Source: Chitinophaga ginsengisegetis (lineage in GTDB: Bacteria; Bacteroidota; Bacteroidia; Chitinophagales; Chitinophagaceae). From it: 64,000 nucleotides of DNA. Both the position numbers and the translations under genes were made by a program. Every line of letters starts with the position of its first letter. Within the stretch, counting starts at the first letter, position 1. The notes beneath the pieces were generated by a model. It did no database searches. It was not told where the DNA came from and saw nothing but the letters and a program-made list of their open reading frames with translations. The DNA lies in assembly GCF_900168065.1 (NCBI RefSeq), contig NZ_FUZZ01000001.1:3344623-3408622 (forward strand). The letters run 5' to 3'. Of this stretch, positions 45,622-54,192 are shown in pieces.

Positions 45622-46941
45622 TTATTGCTGGATATTGGTGTTTTTCTGTCCTAATTTATCCCATTTGATAGTAGTGCTGAAATACATGATCAGGGCGAGG
45701 ATGATAAAGAGTCCTAAGCTTCCCATGAGCAGCGCCTGATCTTCTGCACTGATAATCACATAAATGAATCCATAAAGGATAGTAAGTGTAGCCCCTATGC
45801 CGGCTGCAATGCGCCTGCTTTTAAAGGCAGCAGCCGTATATGCAATAATCAGACCTATTGTGAGCACACTGGCAATAACATAAGCCATCATAAAGTTAAT
45901 TTGTTCTGAGATAGAGATGAGCAGGGTATAAAAAATACAAAGGGCTAACCCGATAAGGGCATATTGCAATGGATGAAGGGCGCGGCGTTGTGATAGCTCA
46001 ATAAAATAAAAAACAAAAAAAGTTAACCCAATGATCATGACGGCATACTTTACCGCCCGCATAGACATCTGGTAGCTTTCGGCAGGCATAAACAGCTTAA
46101 TCCCGAAATCAGCGGAGTGGATGTTAAACTTTTTGCCTTCCCAGCTTTGGGGATAGTTGCGGTTCAGGTGCTGGACCTGCCAGGTAGCAGCAAAACCTTT
46201 TTCATCCACCCTGCGGGTTTTCGGGGGAAAGGCTTCGTCAAATCCGGGATCGGTCCAGCTGGAGTTAATACCTACCGTGGTTGTTTTACCAACGGGAGAG
46301 AAGCTGATCCGGCCGGAGCCCTTTATACCCAGCTCCAGGGAGAAGTTACCGCCCAGGGCGTCGCCGGGGGTAACTGATACCGGTGTTTGGATCCCGTTAT
46401 CAAACAGGTCCTTGCTGACCAAACCGGGGTTAAACGCATAGGATTTACCATTCCACATCATCTGTACCTGGTTCCCGATGCCGCGTAAATCGCTGATGCC
46501 AATGAGTACTGACGCATGTTCCCAATCTAAGGCGGAAGGAGGGATATTGAGCGACAACAGCTCATTGCGGTTAAATGTGCCACTCAGCTGCAACCTGGCG
46601 TTGTATACGGCTACATTGAAAATACCGCGGTGTAATTTCTCCGGTAATAACTCCCCGTTGATCCGTAAGCTATCCGGCAGGAGATACACATAGGTTGCTT
46701 CGCTGGTTCCTGGTTTATACGGAATGGCCAGCACCGGTCCTGTAATATTCTGTTCGCCTCCCCACCGGCTGCCGATTTCCTGGGTGGCTTCATTTTGCCG
46801 GTCGCGGCGTTCCCAGATGATGTTTTGAATCAGGGCCGCCGGCACAAGTAGTATCAGCATCAATACAAAAATGATAATCGCTTTAATAGCGTAGGCGTAG
46901 CGGTCAAAGAAAGAAGGAGATCCGTTTGTTGAAGGTTCCAT
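45622..46941 (-). CDS. creD: CreD-family inner-membrane protein
   Basis: A 439-residue membrane protein of the CreD family (cell-envelope integrity; linked to beta-lactam and colicin tolerance in other bacteria). One N-terminal helix (IIIFVLMLILLVPAALIQNIIWE), a periplasmic beta domain with LPDSLRINGELLPEKLHRGI, then about five C-terminal helices containing RALHPLQYALIGLALCIFYTLLIS, the most conserved CreD segment. In proteobacteria it is controlled by CreBC; here the neighbour is an HTH_34 regulator and the promoter has a palindrome shared with the regulator's operon. Confidence 0.93.
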   Translation of the reverse strand: MEPSTNGSPSFFDRYAYAIKAIIIFVLMLILLVPAALIQNIIWERRDRQNEATQEIGSRWGGEQNITGPVLAIPYKPGTSEATYVYLLPDSLRINGELLPEKLHRGIFNVAVYNARLQLSGTFNRNELLSLNIPPSALDWEHASVLIGISDLRGIGNQVQMMWNGKSYAFNPGLVSKDLFDNGIQTPVSVTPGDALGGNFSLELGIKGSGRISFSPVGKTTTVGINSSWTDPGFDEAFPPKTRRVDEKGFAATWQVQHLNRNYPQSWEGKKFNIHSADFGIKLFMPAESYQMSMRAVKYAVMIIGLTFFVFYFIELSQRRALHPLQYALIGLALCIFYTLLISISEQINFMMAYVIASVLTIGLIIAYTAAAFKSRRIAAGIGATLTILYGFIYVIISAEDQALLMGSLGLFIILALIMYFSTTIKWDKLGQKNTNIQQ

Positions 46942-46962
46942 ATTTTTTATTTTTAGAAAGCA

Positions 46963-46977
46963 CTTTGTGTTTCAAAG
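46963..46977 (-). promoter_or_regulatory. Candidate operator at the creD promoter (CTTTG-N5-CAAAG)
   Basis: CTTTGTGTTTCAAAG, extended by one base on each side to ACTTTG-N5-CAAAGT. On the minus strand its right half overlaps a near-consensus -7 box (TTACTTTG), 21 nt or more before the creD ATG, so binding would block RNA polymerase. The same 5-5-5 palindrome occurs at 47951-47965. Confidence 0.6.
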
Positions 46978-46995
46978 TAAAAAGACAAAAAAAAT

Positions 46996-47292
46996 TTATT
47001 TAGTGAATTTGATCATATGCTCAAGTGCCGCGATATGGCCTTTGAAAGCTTTTTCGCCAGCCGCGGTGATAGCATAGGTCGTATTGGTTTTCCGGCCAAT
47101 AAAGCCCTTATGCACTTTGAGATAGCCGTTTTCTTCCAGTGTATTGAGATGTGATGCCAGGTTACCATCGGTTACTTCCAGCATCTGTTTGAGATCGTTG
47201 AAATTTACTTCCTCGTTCACCATCAATACACTCATAACGCCCAGGCGTATACGGCTCTCGAAAATCTTATTTAAGTTACCTATCGGGTTCAT
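46996..47292 (-). CDS. Winged-helix transcriptional regulator (HTH_34 / MarR-ArsR-like)
   Basis: A 98-residue single-domain DNA-binding protein: LNKIFESRIRLGVMSVLMV, then the recognition part VNFNDLKQMLEVTDGNLASH and a wing with LKVHKGFIGRKTNTTYAIT. This is the HTH_34 type commonly linked to creD in Bacteroidota. It has no effector domain, so a signal would have to act through dimerisation or through the membrane partner encoded 8 bp upstream. Proposed to bind CTTTG-N5-CAAAG sites. Confidence 0.88.
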   Translation of the reverse strand: MNPIGNLNKIFESRIRLGVMSVLMVNEEVNFNDLKQMLEVTDGNLASHLNTLEENGYLKVHKGFIGRKTNTTYAITAAGEKAFKGHIAALEHMIKFTK

Positions 47293-47300
47293 GCGATTGA

Positions 47301-47939
47301 TTAAACTGTCCCTTTCCGTTCATATTTCCACCACATCAATGTTCCATAAATGATGTGCAGTAAACCGAAACCTATAGCCCAAAAATAAAGACCGTAGTTC
47401 AAATAGAAAAGATTAAGTATACCGAGAACAACTTCACAGATTCCCAGGTACCTTACATCCGGCAAAGTATATTTACTGGCATTGATAATGGCCAACCCGT
47501 AAAATACCAGGCAGGTAGGAGCTATCAGTCCTTCCAGATGATTAAATAATAAACCCGCTATAAAAGCACCACCTGCTGCCAAAGGAATCGCTGTATTGAT
47601 CAGCACCTTCCGCGAGGTTAAATCCCAGATGGGTAAATTATTTTTTCTCGCCTTGCGCCAGGTGAAAAAAGTGCCCGCTATCAGTGCCGCCGCTAATACA
47701 GAGAATCCCAAAACAATTAACCGGTACTTCAGCACGATGAAATCTTCATGATTATGTACCCCCGTGGTGTTCCACCTGAAATAATATTCATTCAGCCACA
47801 TATTGGCGATAAATGCCCCAATCAGGCCGCAGATACCGGCGGAGATACCGCTTAATCCACTCAGCGAAATGAAACGGCTGCTGCGTTCCATCATCCGCTT
47901 AATGTCTGTTAATGCCTCCAGATGTTGTTGGTCTGTCAT
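47301..47939 (-). CDS. Multi-pass membrane protein, partner of the HTH_34 regulator
   Basis: About 212 residues with six membrane helices, starting SGISAGICGLIGAFIANMW and TWRKARKNNLPIWDL on a cytoplasmic loop. I know no function; genes of this kind precede HTH_34 regulators next to creD in Bacteroidota, perhaps as a sensor or anti-regulator (inference). The frame is open to 47987, but a full promoter (47961-47990) lies inside that extension, so the ATG at 47939 (TDQQHLEALTDIKRMME) is preferred. The regulator gene starts 8 bp after its stop. Confidence 0.75.
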   Translation of the reverse strand: MTDQQHLEALTDIKRMMERSSRFISLSGLSGISAGICGLIGAFIANMWLNEYYFRWNTTGVHNHEDFIVLKYRLIVLGFSVLAAALIAGTFFTWRKARKNNLPIWDLTSRKVLINTAIPLAAGGAFIAGLLFNHLEGLIAPTCLVFYGLAIINASKYTLPDVRYLGICEVVLGILNLFYLNYGLYFWAIGFGLLHIIYGTLMWWKYERKGTV

Positions 47940-47950
47940 ACAAAAAAGTA

Positions 47951-47990
47951 CTTTGCAATACAAAGCTAATAGAAAAATCCGAATCACAAA
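47951..47990 (-). promoter_or_regulatory. Promoter plus candidate operator of the regulator operon
   Basis: Minus strand: TTTG (47990-47987), 18 bases, TAGCTTTG (47968-47961), a good promoter. The palindrome CTTTG-CAATA-CAAAG (47951-47965) overlaps the -7 box exactly as in front of creD. Confidence 0.65.
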
Positions 47991-48074
47991 ATATAATTTT
48001 TTGTTATAACTGCGTTACCTAAAGGATAGTGATTGTCCAGAATCGCAATAAATAATATAATATTGTTGTCAGAT

Positions 48075-50582
48075 ATGGTTGGCTGGAAAAGAATATTAGC
48101 AATAATCATCGGCGTAAGCGGTTGGGGTTCGGGTTTGATGGCGCAGCAGTACAAGGTTAGTGGAGTGGTCAGAGACGCGCACTCACAGGAAATCATTCCG
48201 TTCGCCACTCTTCAGTTTGTGCATACCCAAACAGGTATGGTTAGCAACGCGGAAGGGAAATACCTGTTCGAACTAAATGTTATCCCATCAGATTCATTAC
48301 TGGTAAGGGTAATGGGATATAACATCCTTAAACTGCCAGTTAATAAAGAACAGAAAGAACAGGTCATCAACTTTGAGGTAACCCGCTCAGATGTTTCCCT
48401 GAAAACATACGAGGTGAAAGCCAACGTAAACTGGGCACTCATTCTCCTTAAACAGATTGTTAAGCATAAACCGGAGAACAATTATAATCGCCTTGATAAC
48501 TACAAATACGAGGTGTATAATAAACTGGAGCTGGATATGAAGAATCTCAACAAAGAGAAACTTGGGAGAAACCGCTTCACCAAACCCTTCGCGTTTATTC
48601 TTGATAACATAGACAGTACTTCTGAAGACAAACCTTTTCTGCCTATATTCCTCACGGAAACATTGTCGGATTACTACTTCCAGTCGAACCCACGCAAAAC
48701 GAAAGAAATAATCAAAGCTGCCCGGACCTCCGGCATAGATAATGAAAGCGTAACCAAATTCCTGGGTGGGATGTACCAGAATGTAAATGTTTACGACAAC
48801 TTCATCCCGGTATTCGATAAACAGTTTGTAAGTCCCATTCACCACAACGGCGCCTTCTATTACGATTACTCCATTGCAGATACACAATACGTAAACAGCC
48901 AGCGGTTTATTAAACTAAACTTCACGCCTAAACGCAAAGGAGAAAATACTTTTATAGGTGATATCTGGGTACATGATACCACCTATGCCGTGCAGAAAAC
49001 TACGCTGTCGGTGCCCCGTGACGCCAACATTAACTTCGTCCGCAAAATCAGTATGGTACAGGAATTCCGGCAACTGCCCGACAGCTCCTGGTTCCTGTAT
49101 AAAGATAAATTTATTGCCGACTTCTGGGCGCCAAGCCCCAAGCCGGGGAAAACATTTGATTTCATAGGTCGTAAAACCACGACTTATGATGACGTAGTAA
49201 CGAATGATACCGCCGCGACCAACATCTTCAGTAATAAAAAATTTCCTGAAAATGTGGTGGTGCTGGATAGTGCAAGAGCCCGGAAAGATTCTTTCTGGAT
49301 GGACAACCGCCCGGAAAACCTCAGCAAAAACGAAGAAGGCATCTATAAAATGGTGGATACCCTCCAGAAAATGCCGCTCTTCCGGAGTTATTCAAACACC
49401 ATCCGGTTCCTGGCTACCGGCTATAAACCTTTTGGCCCTATTGAATGGGGACCTTACTATTACCTGTTTTCCCAAAACAGGCTGGAAGGCTTCCGTTTAA
49501 GACTGGACCTCGGTACCACTCCACAGTTCCATAAAGATCTGTACCTGTATGGCTACCTGGCCTATGGCTTCTCAGATCACGTGTATAAAGGGAAGATGTC
49601 TGCTCTGTGGCTGCTGAAAAGACATCCGCGTTCCTATCTGTATGCGTCTTTCACGAAAGACCTGGACAATGGCACGCACTATTATGATGAAGTAGGTACC
49701 GATAACATCTTTACCCTTGCCATCCGGAAAAATGGCGTGCCGCAGAAATTTTTAATGGTGAATGAAAAACGCTTTGAATTCTTCAAAGAATATTACAGCG
49801 GTTTCTCCCACCAGATATCACTGACGCACAAACAGGTAAGACCCTACGAGCCGCTGCCTACTGCTGCGTTTTATCCGAAAGCGCCCAATGGCCGCGATCC
49901 GCTCACCAGCATGGAAGTAGAACTGAAATTCCGCTACGCCTTCCATGAACAATTCCTGGAAGGAAACTATTACCGGATCAGTTTGGGTAGCAAATACCCC
50001 ATTGCGGAACTGAAATTTGCTGCCGGCATACCCGGCATAGCCAACAGCGGACAGCAATATCAGCGCCTCACACTCAGCGTATCAGATTATGTAAAGCTGC
50101 CGCCTTTCGGCTCTTTCTACTATAACGTTTTTGGCGGTAAAATTTTTGGTACCGTACCTTATACTTCGCTTGAAGTACATCCCGGCAACGAAATTTATTA
50201 CTACAATAAGTATGCTTTTAACATGATGAACCGTTTTGAGTTTATCAGCGATCAATACGCAGGCTTTAACGTAGAACATACCATTGGCAATGGTATCTTC
50301 GGTTATATCCCATTAATTAAAAAACTGAAATGGCGCCAGTTCTGGACTGCCAAAGGCGTAATAGGTTCCTTGTCTGAATCCAACAAACAACTGAACCTTA
50401 ACAACGGTTTTGCATTCAAAACATTACAGGGTGATCCGTACCTCGAATTGGGTACCGGTATAGAAAATATTTTTAAATTCCTGCGGGTAGATTTTATCTG
50501 GAGAGTAACACCGGATGTAACACCGGGAGAACCTGCCAACAAACGTTTTGGCGTATTCGGTAGTTTCAAATTACAGTTTTAA
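48075..50582 (+). CDS. DUF5686 outer-membrane protein with carboxypeptidase-regulatory-like domain
   Basis: A protein of about 835 residues from the ATG at 48075, where a signal peptide begins (ILAIIIGVSGWGSGLMAQ); a frame start at 48033 would put extra residues before it. Residues about 20-105 form a CarboxypepD_reg-like domain (SGVVRDAHSQEIIPFATL), followed by the DUF5686 region (NYKYEVYNKLELDMKNL, PFRFS-type blocks) and a C-terminal beta-barrel ending FGSFKLQF. Function unknown; members are outer-membrane proteins of Bacteroidota. A 10-bp gap to the next gene suggests co-transcription. Confidence 0.88.
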   Translation: MVGWKRILAIIIGVSGWGSGLMAQQYKVSGVVRDAHSQEIIPFATLQFVHTQTGMVSNAEGKYLFELNVIPSDSLLVRVMGYNILKLPVNKEQKEQVINFEVTRSDVSLKTYEVKANVNWALILLKQIVKHKPENNYNRLDNYKYEVYNKLELDMKNLNKEKLGRNRFTKPFAFILDNIDSTSEDKPFLPIFLTETLSDYYFQSNPRKTKEIIKAARTSGIDNESVTKFLGGMYQNVNVYDNFIPVFDKQFVSPIHHNGAFYYDYSIADTQYVNSQRFIKLNFTPKRKGENTFIGDIWVHDTTYAVQKTTLSVPRDANINFVRKISMVQEFRQLPDSSWFLYKDKFIADFWAPSPKPGKTFDFIGRKTTTYDDVVTNDTAATNIFSNKKFPENVVVLDSARARKDSFWMDNRPENLSKNEEGIYKMVDTLQKMPLFRSYSNTIRFLATGYKPFGPIEWGPYYYLFSQNRLEGFRLRLDLGTTPQFHKDLYLYGYLAYGFSDHVYKGKMSALWLLKRHPRSYLYASFTKDLDNGTHYYDEVGTDNIFTLAIRKNGVPQKFLMVNEKRFEFFKEYYSGFSHQISLTHKQVRPYEPLPTAAFYPKAPNGRDPLTSMEVELKFRYAFHEQFLEGNYYRISLGSKYPIAELKFAAGIPGIANSGQQYQRLTLSVSDYVKLPPFGSFYYNVFGGKIFGTVPYTSLEVHPGNEIYYYNKYAFNMMNRFEFISDQYAGFNVEHTIGNGIFGYIPLIKKLKWRQFWTAKGVIGSLSESNKQLNLNNGFAFKTLQGDPYLELGTGIENIFKFLRVDFIWRVTPDVTPGEPANKRFGVFGSFKLQF

Positions 50583-50592
50583 CCTGCTGCTC

Positions 50593-50985
50593 ATGAAAGA
50601 TGTAACACATACCCCGCTGTTTGAATGTATACTGCGGGGAGAAATAGACGGCAGCTCTTACGATCTGGAAAATGACTATCAATGCATCAAAATGCAATTA
50701 GATGGAGCAGAGAAAAAATTACAGTTAAGATTTATTAATGATGACTATAAAATCATTCTCGAATTTCATCAAACCACTATTACCTGTTTCACCATTCTCC
50801 CCGAAAAAAGCAACGGCAGCACTTCGCTGACAAGCTTTTACCGGGGGCAGTTTAAGTTTAACAATAACCTTCACGAAATAACCGCACAAGGCAAATACTA
50901 TTACTATTTATCTTTCCTCGGAAACGATGCCATAGAGCTGTTTGCCAAACGTGTTACCCTTTCTTTAAGCCGGCTGAATTCCTGA
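50593..50985 (+). CDS. Conserved-looking protein of unknown function
   Basis: A 130-residue soluble protein that I do not recognise. From the ATG at 50593, 10 bp after the DUF5686 stop, it has no signal peptide and an alternating beta pattern (LQLRFINDDYKIILEFHQTTITCFTI) with a Phe/Tyr-rich core, like a small beta-barrel (lipocalin-like) fold. Convergent with the aminotransferase gene, only 17 bp apart. Confidence 0.5.
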   Translation: MKDVTHTPLFECILRGEIDGSSYDLENDYQCIKMQLDGAEKKLQLRFINDDYKIILEFHQTTITCFTILPEKSNGSTSLTSFYRGQFKFNNNLHEITAQGKYYYYLSFLGNDAIELFAKRVTLSLSRLNS

Positions 50986-51002
50986 ATAAAAGCCAACAGG
51001 TA

Positions 51003-52184
51003 CTATATATTATCGGCTGCTTCGCAGATAACGCTACATGCCCATTTAATTTCTTCGGGGGTAATAATCAGCGGTGGCACAATGCGCATACATTCTGCGG
51101 CAAAGAGGAACCAATCCGTAAGTACTCCTTTATCGATGCAGTAATCAATTACTTTTTTATTTACCGGGAAGCTTTCAAACTCTACTGCTATCATTAATCC
51201 CAATGAACGCACCGATTTAATAGCCGGATGTTTCAGGTGATCCAGGAACAACTGCCCCTTTGCATTCACATCTTTCAACAAGTCCTGGTCCAGCAGCGCC
51301 TGGAAGCCTGCACGGCCCGCGGCGCAATTTACCGGGTGGCCGCCAAAAGTGGTGATATGGCCTAATACAGGATTGTTGGTCAGCGTCCACATAATTTCAC
51401 GGGAGGCGATGAACGCGCCCAAAGGCATGCCTCCGCCGAGGGCTTTACCAAGCAGTAATACATCGGGCACAATCCCAAATTGTTCGAAAGCCCACAGCGT
51501 ACCATTTCTCCCAAAACCACACTGAATTTCATCCAGTATCAACAAGGCGCCGGTAGCGGAACATTTATCTCTTAATGCGTGTAGCCATTCCCGTTGTGGC
51601 ACGATTACGCCGCCTTCTGCCTGCACGCTTTCTGCAATCACGGCGGCAGTTTTTTCAGTGATCAGTTCCAGTGATTCAAAATTATTATACTCCAGGTGTT
51701 GAATACCCGGCAACAAAGGCCGGTAGGCGTTGCGCCAGTATTCATCCCCGAGGATACTCAGCGCTCCTTGTGTGGAACCATGATAACTATGGTTAAAAGC
51801 AGCTATTTCCGGGCGGCCGGTATACCGCTTGGCCAGCTTCATGGCGCCTTCCACGGCTTCAGCTCCTGAATTGGTAAAATATACGCAGTTTAACTGTTCC
51901 GGAAGATGTTGGGTAAGCAGGCTGGCAAAAGCCACCTGCGGCGATTGTACAAACTCGCCATATACCAGCAGGTGCATATATTGCTGCGCCTGTTCCTGTA
52001 TAGCCTTTACAACAGCAGGATGGCAATGTCCTACGTTACACACACTGATACCGGCAATAAGGTCGAGATACCTTTTTCCGTTTACATCCCACATATACAT
52101 GCCTTCCGCTTTCACGATCTCCAATGCCAGAGGAGCGTCGGAGGTTTGCGCTACGTGCTGCAAAAAAAGTTGCCTGTTATTCAT
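51003..52184 (-). CDS. Class-III aminotransferase (acetylornithine/aspartate-aminotransferase family)
   Basis: A PLP enzyme of 393 residues. The PLP Lys is K247 in LLLGKALGGGMP, with the cofactor-binding FTNSGAEAVEGAMKLA (103-118), SYHGSTQGALS (133-143) and ILDEIQCGFGRNG with Asp218. The family covers ornithine-, acetylornithine- and 4-aminobutyrate transaminases; lack of an arginine-biosynthesis neighbourhood makes the exact substrate uncertain. A -7-like TAACTTCG (52209-52216, minus strand) precedes it, and the gamma-carbonic anhydrase gene is divergent. Confidence 0.9.
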   Translation of the reverse strand: MNNRQLFLQHVAQTSDAPLALEIVKAEGMYMWDVNGKRYLDLIAGISVCNVGHCHPAVVKAIQEQAQQYMHLLVYGEFVQSPQVAFASLLTQHLPEQLNCVYFTNSGAEAVEGAMKLAKRYTGRPEIAAFNHSYHGSTQGALSILGDEYWRNAYRPLLPGIQHLEYNNFESLELITEKTAAVIAESVQAEGGVIVPQREWLHALRDKCSATGALLILDEIQCGFGRNGTLWAFEQFGIVPDVLLLGKALGGGMPLGAFIASREIMWTLTNNPVLGHITTFGGHPVNCAAGRAGFQALLDQDLLKDVNAKGQLFLDHLKHPAIKSVRSLGLMIAVEFESFPVNKKVIDYCIDKGVLTDWFLFAAECMRIVPPLIITPEEIKWACSVICEAADNI

Positions 52185-52208
52185 ATCACTAAACTGCTCT
52201 GTTCTTTG

Positions 52209-52216
52209 CGAAGTTA
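52209..52216 (-). promoter_or_regulatory. Variant -7 box (TAACTTCG) of the aminotransferase gene
   Basis: Minus-strand TAACTTCG, one base off TAnnTTTG, 24 nt from the ATG. The identical octamer precedes ileS (14089-14096, minus strand). Confidence 0.4.
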
Positions 52217-52242
52217 GAAAACAACTGCTAATTAGTAATTGT

Positions 52243-52250
52243 TATATTTG
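52243..52250 (+). promoter_or_regulatory. -7 box of the gamma-carbonic anhydrase gene
   Basis: TATATTTG, full match, 26 nt before the ATG. Confidence 0.5.
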
Positions 52251-52276
52251 TAACATAAGCACTAAAACATTTAATT

Positions 52277-52813
52277 ATGGCGCACATTATTCCACTGAAC
52301 GGAGTTACTCCTCAAATTCCTGAAGACTGTTACGTTGCCCCCAATGCTACCATAGTAGGGGATGTAGTAATGGGTAAAGGTTGCACGATATGGTTCAACG
52401 CTGTTGTTCGCGGCGATGTAAACAGCATCCGCCTCGGCGAAAATGTGAACGTACAGGATGGTGCGGTGATTCACTGTACTTATCAGAAAACCAAAACGAT
52501 TGTGGGCAATAATGTGTCTATTGGCCATAATGCCATTCTGCATGGCTGTACTATCGAGGATAATGTGCTGGTAGGAATGGGCGCCATTGTGATGGATAAT
52601 GCCCGTGTAAGCAGCAACAGCATCATTGCTGCCGGCGCTGTTGTACTGAGCGATACGCATGTGGAACCAGGCACCATTTACGCCGGTGTGCCTGCCCGTA
52701 AAGTGAAAGATATTGATATGGCCCTCATCAGCGGGGAAATTAACCGCATTTCCAAAAACTACAGCATGTACGCGTCCTGGTACCAGAACGCAGAAGAAGT
52801 AAAAGCGCCTTAA
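52277..52813 (+). CDS. Gamma-carbonic anhydrase-like hexapeptide-repeat protein
   Basis: 178 residues, a left-handed beta-helix of hexapeptide repeats (AHIIPLNGV, then IGDVVMGKGCTIWFNAVVRGDVN and VGNNVSIGHNAILHGC). The metal-binding His positions are in VQDGAVIHCTY and IGHNAILH, as in the Cam/PaaY/CaiE family. Trimeric zinc- or iron-dependent carbonic anhydrase activity is typical but not certain for the short members. The C-terminal helix RISKNYSMYASWYQ closes the trimer. Own promoter; followed by two tiny lipoproteins. Confidence 0.92.
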   Translation: MAHIIPLNGVTPQIPEDCYVAPNATIVGDVVMGKGCTIWFNAVVRGDVNSIRLGENVNVQDGAVIHCTYQKTKTIVGNNVSIGHNAILHGCTIEDNVLVGMGAIVMDNARVSSNSIIAAGAVVLSDTHVEPGTIYAGVPARKVKDIDMALISGEINRISKNYSMYASWYQNAEEVKAP

Positions 52814-52859
52814 TAATCATCTTACAAAAAAATGTTATATTGCAGGCAAATATCCTCCT

Positions 52860-53009
52860 ATGAAAATACCCGTATGCCTGCTGATATTGGGAAGCATCCT
52901 GTTTGCCAGCTGTTCATCGCAGAAAACAGGATGCCCTGCCTCCAACTACTACACGAAAGAAATAAAGCAACAAAACCGTAAGGCAGGCAAACAAATGCGC
53001 CTGTTTTAA
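52860..53009 (+). CDS. Tiny lipoprotein, paralogue 1 (49 residues)
   Basis: Translates as a signal peptide of 17 residues with a lipobox FASC (Cys18) and a 32-residue mature part starting CSSQKTGCPASNYYT and ending Lys/Arg-rich. It shares with the next gene the pattern C-x-S/T-QK-x-GCP, i.e. a second cysteine seven residues after the lipidated one. It starts 46 bp after the carbonic anhydrase gene. Too short for most gene finders, but the signal peptide and the matching neighbour support it. Confidence 0.7.
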   Translation: MKIPVCLLILGSILFASCSSQKTGCPASNYYTKEIKQQNRKAGKQMRLF

Positions 53010-53018
53010 ACCTATCCT

Positions 53019-53165
53019 ATGCGCAAAGTTATCCCACTGGCCCTGATGGCCATCATCATAGGCTTTACTGCCTGCAGAACACAAAAAAAAGGCTGTCCGC
53101 AACCCAAACGGAACTGGGGAGCAGAAAAAGTGCTGGACGAATTGGGTAAACCCGGAAAAGGCTGA
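53019..53165 (+). CDS. Tiny lipoprotein, paralogue 2 (48 residues)
   Basis: Lipobox FTAC (Cys19), then CRTQKKGCPQPKRNWG and a short charged tail ending in LGKPGKG. It matches the preceding tiny lipoprotein around the lipidated cysteine and the GCP motif. The stop codon ends directly next to the rsgA stop of the opposite strand. Two adjacent copies with the same tail motif and no other coding possibility in the gap make a real gene pair likely. Confidence 0.7.
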   Translation: MRKVIPLALMAIIIGFTACRTQKKGCPQPKRNWGAEKVLDELGKPGKG

Positions 53166-54101
53166 TCAGTACTGTTCTTCCTCAATGGTTTCCAGGATGG
53201 TAGCATAGCTCACATACCTGTCTACATCAATATGCCCTTCCTCTACGGCTACTTTCACCGCACAGCCGGGCTCATTGATATGCAAACAGTTATTAAACTG
53301 GCATTGGGCGATATAAGGTTGCATTTCAAGGAAATAGTGGGAGAGTTCCGGCTTGGGAATATCCACGATCCCAAATTCCCTGACGCCGGGGGTATCTATC
53401 AAACAACCGCCAAAAGGCAGGTCGTACATTTCAGCAGAAGTGGTAGTGTGTAATCCCTTGCCACTCCAACCGCTCACCGCTTTGGTACGCAGGTCGAGGC
53501 CAGGCATCAGCACATTGATCAGGGAAGATTTACCCACACCGGAATGGCCGGCCATTAAAGTGGTTTTATCTTTCAGCAGCGCCCTCACGGTATCTACACC
53601 GTTGCCGTTCGCCGCAGAAATCAGTAATACCTGGTAGCCGATACTGCTGTACAGTTCTTCCAGTTCTTCAAACTTTTCGTTTTCCTTCTCTTTATAAATA
53701 TCCTGTTTGTTGAAAACCAGTATCACCGGGATGTGATAGGCTGCCGCAGTAACCAGGAAACGGTCGATAAAGCCCTGCGAGGTCCGGGGTTCCTTTACGG
53801 TGCACACCAGCATCGCCTGGTCCATATTAGCCGCTACAATGTGTTTTTTGTTTTTACCGTGGGGAGAACTGCGCACGATATAATTCTTCCGGGAGCCTAT
53901 TTCGGTTATCATGGCATTTTTGGCGTTGGCATCGCTATCGTCTTCCACAATTTCCACTACATCGCCTACAGCGATAGGATTGGTAGAAGTAATATCTTCA
54001 TTCTTTTTGAAAATACCTTTCATCCTCGCCTGAAATGTTTCACCAGTGGCCGTTTTAACCACATACCAGCTTCCCGTTGATTTATATACTGTTGCTTGCA
54101 A
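53166..54101 (-). CDS. rsgA: Small-subunit-dependent GTPase A
   Basis: Circularly permuted GTPase that helps late 30S assembly. In order: an OB-fold N-terminal domain (ATVYKSTGSWYVVKTATG), the permuted G motifs G4 NKQD (131-134), G1 GHSGVGKS (185-192) and G3 DTPG (236-239), and the C-terminal zinc-binding set C267, C272, H274 and C280. At 311 residues it is full length. The start is TTG: no ATG precedes the OB-fold, and the frame begins exactly where the domain does. A full -7 box is 25 nt upstream. It abuts the tiny lipoprotein convergently. Confidence 0.96.
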   Translation of the reverse strand: MQATVYKSTGSWYVVKTATGETFQARMKGIFKKNEDITSTNPIAVGDVVEIVEDDSDANAKNAMITEIGSRKNYIVRSSPHGKNKKHIVAANMDQAMLVCTVKEPRTSQGFIDRFLVTAAAYHIPVILVFNKQDIYKEKENEKFEELEELYSSIGYQVLLISAANGNGVDTVRALLKDKTTLMAGHSGVGKSSLINVLMPGLDLRTKAVSGWSGKGLHTTTSAEMYDLPFGGCLIDTPGVREFGIVDIPKPELSHYFLEMQPYIAQCQFNNCLHINEPGCAVKVAVEEGHIDVDRYVSYATILETIEEEQY

Positions 54102-54126
54102 TACGTTTGGATATTTATAAGATCAC

Positions 54127-54134
54127 CAAAGGTA
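54127..54134 (-). promoter_or_regulatory. -7 box of rsgA
   Basis: Minus-strand TACCTTTG, full match, 25 nt before the TTG start. Confidence 0.5.
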
Positions 54135-54163
54135 CGCGAATTTTGTTTTACGGAGGTTGTATG

Positions 54164-54187
54164 CGGAGGGGAAGGCTTTCCCCTCCG
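54164..54187 (-). terminator. Hairpin after the Bat cluster
   Basis: CGGAGGGGAA (54164-54173) with its complement (54178-54187), 4-nt loop, directly after the BatA stop. Weak T-run on the minus strand, so termination may be partial. Confidence 0.55.
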
Positions 54188-54192
54188 TTTAT

